NCBI GenBank assembly: GCA_012521315.1
Contig: JAAYMP010000038.1
Location: 1-5,069 of the forward strand
Direction: 5' to 3'
Origin: Bacillota bacterium
Lineage (GTDB): Bacteria; Bacillota; UBA4882; UBA10575
DNA length: 5,069 bases
Shown here: positions 1-3,340 of the stretch, in pieces
Layout of the letters: every line of letters begins with the position of its first letter
Numbering within the stretch: the first letter of the stretch is position 1
Program-made: the position numbers and the translations under genes
The notes under the pieces: model-generated
The model's database searches: none
The model's input: only the letters and a program-made list of their open reading frames with translations
What the model was told of the DNA's origin: nothing

Positions 1-128
1 CCAAGACCGTCAAGCTCTTTCTTTAGTTGAAGCTCAAAACTATTGTAGTCGGTTTTACCATCCAAAACACCAAAGATTTTTTCTACAACCGAAAGGACTT
101 TTTCTTCTACTAATCGAACTACATCCAT
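1..128 (-). CDS. Transposase, ISLre2/UPF0236-like, N-terminal fragment cut by window edge
   Basis: The visible 42 codons begin MDVVRLVEEKVLSVVEKIFG and end in KKELDGLG at the window edge. An amphipathic helix followed by a short Phe-Glu-x-x-Leu-x-Lys-Glu-Leu-x-x-Leu-Gly segment is the usual opening of ISLre2-family (UPF0236) transposases, which run to about 400-500 residues. The catalytic region is not visible, so the family call comes from recognising the N-terminus only. The ATG at 128-126 is chosen because a perfect AAGGAGG lies 12 nt upstream; a second in-frame ATG follows two codons later. The gene reads away from the TctA relic. It would catalyse excision and insertion of its own element. 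Another small Bacillota gene with a similar helix is a less likely alternative. Confidence 0.6.
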   Translation of the reverse strand, partial: MDVVRLVEEKVLSVVEKIFGVLDGKTDYNSFELQLKKELDGL

Positions 129-185
129 GAGGAACCTCGGCCTCCTTATTGGGGGTTTTCATTCATGCAGAATGTGAGGTTCCTC
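129..185. repeat. Inverted repeat abutting the transposase start codon
   Basis: GAGGAACCTC at 129-138 is the exact reverse complement of GAGGTTCCTC at 176-185, giving a perfect 10-bp stem with a 37-nt loop. On the transposase strand the stem ends immediately before the ATG, and the loop holds the Shine-Dalgarno. On the plus strand the stem is followed by a T run at 189-198, so it also resembles a terminator against transcription entering the element from the left. Either function would suit an insertion sequence end. Confidence 0.6.
141..147 (-). promoter_or_regulatory. Ribosome binding site of the transposase
   Basis: The minus strand reads AAGGAGG here, a perfect Shine-Dalgarno sequence, 12 nt from the ATG at 128. 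The spacing is slightly long. The site lies inside the loop of the 129-185 inverted repeat, so folding of a longer transcript could hide it. Confidence 0.7.
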
Positions 186-293
186 TTCTTTTTTTTTTAA
201 GATAGATCCTCCGTCAAATCTACAATAATTTTACACTAACAGGGGGCTAAATAGAGATTAAAAAAAGAATATGGAACTATATAAATAAAAAGG

Positions 294-476
294 GTGCCCT
301 TCGCTGGTACCAGTTTTCGCCGGGCGTTACAAGCGTCCCATGGTGATATCTCAATCTTTGTGACCCGTCCGGTCAGTTTGGTTCTGTTCTTAGCGATTAT
401 CGGTTTAGTTGTGGGTCAGCTTGGGGTCTTTGGTAAAATAAAACAACGCTTGCAAAGGAAGAGTACGGCGGGATAA
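294..476 (+). pseudogene. C-terminal relic of a TctA-family tripartite tricarboxylate transporter subunit
   Basis: The reading frame carries VPFAGTSFRRALQASHGD followed by ISIFVTRPVS, then a single hydrophobic helix (about LVLFLAIIGLVVGQLGVF) and a basic tail ending at TAA. The pattern G-P-x-x-x-x-x-R-x-A-L-x-x-S-x-G-D-x-S-I-F-x-T-R-P is the conserved C-terminal signature of TctA, the large (~500 aa, about 12-helix) membrane subunit of TTT-type carboxylate transporters. Only the last ~60 residues remain. An in-frame TAA at 282-284 sits just upstream, and there is no spaced ribosome binding site before the GTG at 294, so it is unlikely to be expressed as a protein. The break coincides with the adjacent insertion sequence end, which suggests that the element inserted into or deleted the gene. 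The missing N-terminal part, if it survives, would lie beyond the left edge. No TctB or TctC is visible. Confidence 0.75.
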
Positions 477-513
477 AGGACCTTTATAATAAAAATGTTA
501 TTTATTAAAGCAC

Positions 514-553
514 AAAAGGGTGGTTAATGGAATAGCCCCCCTTTTATTTTTTT
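514..553 (+). terminator. Rho-independent terminator of the former tctA transcript
   Basis: AAAAGGGTGG at 514-523 pairs with CCCCCCTTTT at 536-545 (9 of 10 pairs, one T-C mismatch) across a 12-nt loop. It is followed by ATTTTTTT at 546-553. The hairpin lies 38 nt after the stop of the TctA relic on the same strand, so it is probably the surviving terminator of the original transporter gene. Confidence 0.7.
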
Positions 554-574
554 ACGGAAAAGTCGCCGAAACGG

Positions 575-612
575 AAAGCGGAGATGAGCTAAACTCATCT
601 CCGCTTTATTTT
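575..612. terminator. Bidirectional terminator between the tctA relic and hcp
   Basis: AAAGCGGAGATGAG (575-588) and CTCATCTCCGCTTT (594-607) form a perfect 14-bp stem with a 5-nt loop. On the plus strand the GC part is followed by TTTATTTTAT; on the minus strand by TTTCCGTTTC. It starts 26 nt past the hcp stop codon on the minus strand and is the best terminator for the Fe-S/hcp unit. The T-rich tail is better on the plus side, so it may stop transcription from both directions. Confidence 0.75.
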
Positions 613-615
613 ATG

Positions 616-632
616 GCCGGCGCACGACCGGC
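616..632. repeat. Small inverted repeat directly after the hcp stop codon
   Basis: GCCGG (616-620) and CCGGC (628-632) flank a 7-nt spacer, immediately adjacent to the TAA of hcp at 633-635. No T tract follows, so it is not a terminator by itself. It could protect the 3' end of the message or be chance. Confidence 0.35.
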
Positions 633-2198
633 TTAGCCCAGGATCGCTTTCAGGTCTTCTTCCGGCGTGCTGATCGGTTTAATCCCGAAGTTATCGACCA
701 GCACCTGCAGGACATTGGGGGAGACGAAAGCGGGCAAGCTTGGCCCGAGGTAGATGTTTTTGATCCCCAGCGCCAGCAGGGTAAGGAGGATACAGACCGC
801 CTTCTGCTCGTACCAGGAGAGGACCAGGGTCAGGGGCAGTTCATTGACGTCACAGTTGAAGGCTTTGGCCAGGGCCAGCGCCACTTGGATGGCGGAGTAG
901 GCGTCGTTGCATTGCCCCATGTCCAGGAGGCGGGGAAGACCGCCAATCTCGCCCAAATCCAGGTCGTTGAAACGGTACTTCCCGCAGGCCAGCGTTAGAA
1001 CCACCGTGTCTTTGGGCGTTTGTTTCACAAATTCGGTGTAGTAGTTCCGGCCGGGACGGGCCCCGTCGCAGCCGCCCACCAGGAAGAAGTGTTTGATGGC
1101 CCCGTTTTTCACGGCGTCGATGACCCGATCGGCGACACCCAGCACTGTGTGGTGGGCAAAACCGGTGGTCAGGACGGAACCGCCGTTGATGCCGGTCATT
1201 TTGTGGTCTTCGGGCCAGCCGCCAAGGGCCAAAGCCTTGTCGATCACCGGGGTGAAATCTTTCTTCCCGTTTTCATCGGCCGGGATATGAACGAGGCCGG
1301 GATAACCGACGACCGCCGTGGTAAAGACCCGGTCGGCATAGGAGTCCATGGGCGGCATCAAGCAGTTGGTGGTGAAGAGAACCGCCCCGGGAATCCCGTC
1401 CAGCTCTTTTTTCTGGTTTTGCCAGGCCGTGCCAAAATGCCCCTTCAGGTGCGGGTGTTTTTTCAACCCGGGGTAAGCATGGGCCGGCAACATCTCCCCG
1501 TGGGTGTAGATGCTGATTCCCTTGCCTGCGGTCTGCTCCAGCAGTTGTTGCAAGTCATGGAGATCGTGGCCGGAGACGACGATGAAAGGCCCTTTTTCAA
1601 TAATGGTGCTGACTTTTGTCGGCACCGGGTGCCCGTAAGTGGAAGTATTGGCCTGGTCAAGAAGGGCCATGCATTTCAGGTTGACTTCGCCGAACTCCTT
1701 CAATTGAGCCAATCTCTCTTCCACGGTGTGGTCCGCGCCGACGGCCCGCAGTCCTTTGTAGAACCAGCCGGTCACTTCTTCGTCACGGTGGCCGAGGACA
1801 GCGGCGTGCCAGGCATAAGCGGCCATTCCCCGTAGACCTAAGAGGAGCAGGGAACGCAAGGAAACCAGATCGGGGTCGCCTTGCCATAAAGTGCCGGGAT
1901 CAAGGTCGGCGGCGTCGCCCAGGGCGGCTTTTCCGTTGCGGACTTGGGTAATGAGTTCCTTGATCCGCGCGCCGTCAAAATTGACGTTGGTCACGGTGGC
2001 AAAGAGACCCTGCATGACAAGATCGTCGATCCGGCGGTCGGTTTTTTTCCCTTCCGCCGCCCGGGCGAGCCCGACCAGGGCCCCGGTCAGTTCATCTTGG
2101 AGATTGGCCACCTCCGGTTGTTTGCCGCAGACACCAACCTTGGTACAGCCTTTTCCCCCGGCGGTTTGTTCACATTGGAAACAAAACATATTATTCAT
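633..2198 (-). CDS. hcp: Hybrid cluster protein (hydroxylamine reductase / NO-detoxifying), anaerobe type
   Basis: Hcp is a cytoplasmic Fe-S enzyme. It reduces hydroxylamine to ammonia in vitro and is linked to NO reduction and nitrosative stress. Numbering from the ATG at 2198 (521 aa), the N-terminal cluster motif is C6-X2-C9-X8-C18-X5-C24, the spacing of the anaerobe class with a [4Fe-4S] cluster, not the CX2CX11CX6C [2Fe-2S] form of enterobacteria. All hybrid-cluster ligands are recognisable: H211 (SGHDLHD), E235 (HGEMLPAH), C279 (TTNCLMPP), C377 (GGCDGARPGRN, the persulfide position), C405 (LACGKYRFN), C430 (GQCNDAYS) and E464 (SWYEQKA). Length is slightly below the ~550 aa of the Desulfovibrio protein, with no domain missing. 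The ATG at 2198 is preferred because AAGGAGG lies 10 nt upstream; a TTG two codons earlier (2204) is only 4 nt from it. The gene is second in a minus-strand unit, 97 nt after the Fe-S protein gene. No hcr reductase gene is adjacent. Confidence 0.97.
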   Translation of the reverse strand: MNNMFCFQCEQTAGGKGCTKVGVCGKQPEVANLQDELTGALVGLARAAEGKKTDRRIDDLVMQGLFATVTNVNFDGARIKELITQVRNGKAALGDAADLDPGTLWQGDPDLVSLRSLLLLGLRGMAAYAWHAAVLGHRDEEVTGWFYKGLRAVGADHTVEERLAQLKEFGEVNLKCMALLDQANTSTYGHPVPTKVSTIIEKGPFIVVSGHDLHDLQQLLEQTAGKGISIYTHGEMLPAHAYPGLKKHPHLKGHFGTAWQNQKKELDGIPGAVLFTTNCLMPPMDSYADRVFTTAVVGYPGLVHIPADENGKKDFTPVIDKALALGGWPEDHKMTGINGGSVLTTGFAHHTVLGVADRVIDAVKNGAIKHFFLVGGCDGARPGRNYYTEFVKQTPKDTVVLTLACGKYRFNDLDLGEIGGLPRLLDMGQCNDAYSAIQVALALAKAFNCDVNELPLTLVLSWYEQKAVCILLTLLALGIKNIYLGPSLPAFVSPNVLQVLVDNFGIKPISTPEEDLKAILG

Positions 2199-2208
2199 GG
2201 TCAAGATT

Positions 2209-2215
2209 CCTCCTT
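2209..2215 (-). promoter_or_regulatory. Ribosome binding site of hcp
   Basis: The minus strand reads AAGGAGG, 10 nt from ATG 2198 and 4 nt from the alternative TTG at 2204. The spacing decides for the ATG. Confidence 0.75.
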
Positions 2216-2247
2216 AAGGTTGTCTTAGAAAGTAAATTTTTATGGCC

Positions 2248-2269
2248 CTTCCGGCGCTTGGGCCGGAAG
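2248..2269 (-). repeat. Intercistronic hairpin between the Fe-S protein gene and hcp
   Basis: CTTCCGGC (2248-2255) and GCCGGAAG (2262-2269) form a perfect 8-bp GC-rich stem with a 6-nt loop. On the coding (minus) strand it lies 27 nt after the Fe-S gene stop and 33 nt before the hcp Shine-Dalgarno. It is followed by GGCCATAAAAATTT, with no clean T run. Partial termination, mRNA processing or 3'-end protection are all possible, and would let the two genes be expressed at different levels. Confidence 0.5.
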
Positions 2270-2295
2270 AGCGCAAGAATTGTTGAAGCTCAAGG

Positions 2296-3066
2296 TTATT
2301 GTTCAAGGATTGAACCGTCGGTGCCAATCGTCACGACCTGCCAAGGAACCAGTTGGCCGCTGGTCATGATGGCCGTTTTTACGGCGTTGACCAGACCGCC
2401 GCAGCAGGGCACTTCCATGCGGACGACGGTAATGCTTTTAATGTCATTGGTGGCCAGAATGGCGGCGATCTTTTCGCTGTAGTCAGTGGCATCCAGTTTG
2501 GGACAGCCGATCAAAGTCACCTTGTTCCGCATGAAATCCTGGTGGAAACTGGCATAGGCGTAAGCGGCGCAGTCCGCGGCGATCAGCAGGTTGGCCTCTT
2601 TCAAGTAGGGCGCGTTGACGGGCACCAACCGCAACTGGCAAGGCCACTGCCTGAGCTGGGAGGCCGCTGCGGCCTGGGGCGGGTTGTTCGTCTCCTGAAC
2701 AGGCGGGGCACTGGGCCGGATGGTCCTGGCTTTTGTCCCCGGGCAGCCGCACGCCAGTGGTGGGGTGCTTGCTTCCGCCTTGGCTTCGGCCGTGTTGGCC
2801 TTTACCGTATCGGCCTGCGTGGCCCGGGCCATATTTTCTTTAACTGCGGCTTCGTCAAAGGGGTCCGCTTCCCGCTCGACAATGGTGATCGCCCCGGTCG
2901 GGCATTCGGGGAGACAATTCCCCAGACCGTCGCAGTACGACTCCGAGACTAATTTGGCTTTCCCGTCGACCAGTTGCAGGGCCCCTTCATGGCACGCCGT
3001 GATGCAAAGACCGCAACCGTTACATTTTTCTTCATCAATCACAATGATCTTCCGGATCGTTTTCAT
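2296..3066 (-). CDS. Ferredoxin-like Fe-S protein with a conserved Cys-rich C-terminal domain, Hcp partner candidate
   Basis: A 256-aa soluble protein. Residues 1-65 form a bacterial ferredoxin fold. The first motif is C15-X2-C18-X2-C21-X3-C25. The second is C45-X5-C51-X3-C55-Pro, in which the usual middle cysteine (position 48) is Leu. Residues 66-140 are an Ala/Thr/Pro/Glu-rich linker of low complexity that contains a CGCPG motif (C106, C108). Residues ~141-256 form a second domain with C143, C166 (AADCAAYAY), C188 (IGCPKLD) and a C221-C222 pair (EVPCCGGL). I recognise this layout as a conserved 4Fe-4S binding protein of anaerobes with no established function; no ATP site or membrane segment is visible. 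It precedes hcp on the same strand, and no Hcr-type NADH reductase is next to hcp. It may therefore pass electrons to the hybrid cluster protein; this is inference. The ATG at 3066 has AAGGGGG 6 nt upstream. Confidence 0.88.
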   Translation of the reverse strand: MKTIRKIIVIDEEKCNGCGLCITACHEGALQLVDGKAKLVSESYCDGLGNCLPECPTGAITIVEREADPFDEAAVKENMARATQADTVKANTAEAKAEASTPPLACGCPGTKARTIRPSAPPVQETNNPPQAAAASQLRQWPCQLRLVPVNAPYLKEANLLIAADCAAYAYASFHQDFMRNKVTLIGCPKLDATDYSEKIAAILATNDIKSITVVRMEVPCCGGLVNAVKTAIMTSGQLVPWQVVTIGTDGSILEQ

Positions 3067-3072
3067 TTTAAT

Positions 3073-3079
3073 CCCCCTT
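3073..3079 (-). promoter_or_regulatory. Ribosome binding site of the Fe-S protein gene
   Basis: The minus strand reads AAGGGGG, one base from consensus AAGGAGG, 6 nt before the ATG at 3066. It is weaker than the site before hcp. Confidence 0.6.
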
Positions 3080-3125
3080 CTTGTACCTAATTGATTTCAT
3101 AACGAGGTCTGTCCTCCATGTGCGG

Positions 3126-3138
3126 CAAGTTAATTGTA
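3126..3138 (-). promoter_or_regulatory. Predicted -10 box and start site of the Fe-S protein/hcp unit
   Basis: The minus strand reads TACAAT at 3138-3133, one base from the TATAAT consensus. This predicts transcription start near 3126 and a leader of about 60 nt. The -35 position (3161-3156, CCGCAT) has no resemblance to TTGACA, as expected for a promoter that depends on an activator. The palindrome at 3160-3175 overlaps this -35 region. Confidence 0.5.
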
Positions 3139-3159
3139 ATAAACTGAAGGCAAATATGC

Positions 3160-3175
3160 GGTAACCAAGGTTACC
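3160..3175. promoter_or_regulatory. Palindromic operator, candidate CRP/FNR-family site (HcpR-like)
   Basis: GGTAACC-AA-GGTTACC is a perfect 7-bp inverted repeat with a 2-bp spacer. Written as GTAAC-N4-GTTAC, it has the same half-site length and spacing as FNR-type boxes (TTGAT-N4-ATCAA). Its centre (3167.5) is 41.5 bp upstream of the start site predicted from the TACAAT box, the classic class II activator position. Hcp genes of anaerobes are often controlled by CRP/FNR-family regulators such as HcpR, so such a regulator is the natural candidate. The regulator itself is not in the window. Confidence 0.55.
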
Positions 3176-3191
3176 CAAAAGGTGGTTGCGG

Positions 3192-3276
3192 GAATATTTG
3201 TTCATTTGGAAAGCTCGCGCCTTACCATTCTTTACAAGTTATAGAGGATACTTGTAACTATTACCGAATATTTGTT
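3192..3276. repeat. 11-bp direct repeat flanking an inverted repeat
   Basis: GAATATTTGTT occurs at 3192-3202 and again, exactly, at 3266-3276, with starts 74 bp apart. The copies bracket the inverted repeat at 3232-3257. They may be paired protein-binding sites in the control region of the plus-strand gene; no known regulator is recognised. Confidence 0.4.
3232..3257. repeat. 8-bp inverted repeat in the divergent intergenic region
   Basis: TTACAAGT (3232-3239) and ACTTGTAA (3250-3257) are exact reverse complements separated by 10 bp. The element differs from the GTAAC-N4-GTTAC palindrome in spacing and sequence, so it is probably a site for a different regulator. It lies 84 bp before the alpha-2-macroglobulin start codon. 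There is no T run, so it is not a terminator. Confidence 0.45.
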
Positions 3277-3325
3277 TAAGAATCCCATAAGACCTTGACC
3301 GAATTGCGTTTTGGATAATGCCGAT

Positions 3326-3331
3326 GGGGGG
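3326..3331 (+). promoter_or_regulatory. G-rich ribosome binding site of the alpha-2-macroglobulin gene
   Basis: A GGGGGG run ends 9 nt before the TTG at 3341, with a second TAGGG at 3332-3336. An in-frame TAG at 3332-3334 rules out any start further upstream, which forces the choice of TTG 3341 as the first possible start. Confidence 0.5.
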
Positions 3332-3340
3332 TAGGGTACT

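Larger units (their letters stand above)
1..290 (-). mobile_element. End of an ISLre2-like insertion sequence (partial)
   Basis: This is the 5' end of an insertion sequence whose body runs off the left edge. It comprises the transposase start (minus strand, from 128 leftward) and an A+T-rich leader. The outer boundary is not fixed by the sequence. It must lie left of about 293, where TctA-like coding similarity begins. A block at 221-245, read on the minus strand as CCCCCTGTTAGTGTAAAATT, looks like a plausible terminal repeat, but the partner end and target duplication are outside the window. The family call rests only on the transposase N-terminus. Confidence 0.5.

Noticed and set aside
294..476. 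Intact 60-aa single-helix membrane protein
   Set aside because: The sequence matches the extreme C-terminus of TctA and lacks a spaced ribosome binding site, so it is better explained as a gene remnant.
1020..1835. 271-codon plus-strand open frame antisense to hcp
   Set aside because: It lies wholly opposite the fully conserved hcp frame, has no recognisable domain, and long antisense frames are expected in GC-rich coding sequence of this kind.
2353..2952. 199-codon plus-strand open frame antisense to the Fe-S protein gene
   Set aside because: The minus strand encodes clear cysteine motifs of a known family. The plus-strand frame has no domain and is a shadow.
3087..3119. Ten-codon leader peptide (MEDRPRYEIN) in the 5' leader of the Fe-S protein gene, minus strand
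   Set aside because: There is no Shine-Dalgarno before its ATG, no run of regulatory codons and no attenuator hairpin after it. It is probably chance.
3148..3153. TTGCCT (minus strand) as a -35 box for the hcp-unit promoter
   Set aside because: It is only 9 bp from the TACAAT box, too close to work as a -35 element.
3295..3319. TTGACC ... GATAAT as a sigma-70 promoter for the alpha-2-macroglobulin gene
   Set aside because: The spacer is only 13 bp (usual 16-18), and the start would fall at the ribosome binding site. The A2M promoter is left unassigned.
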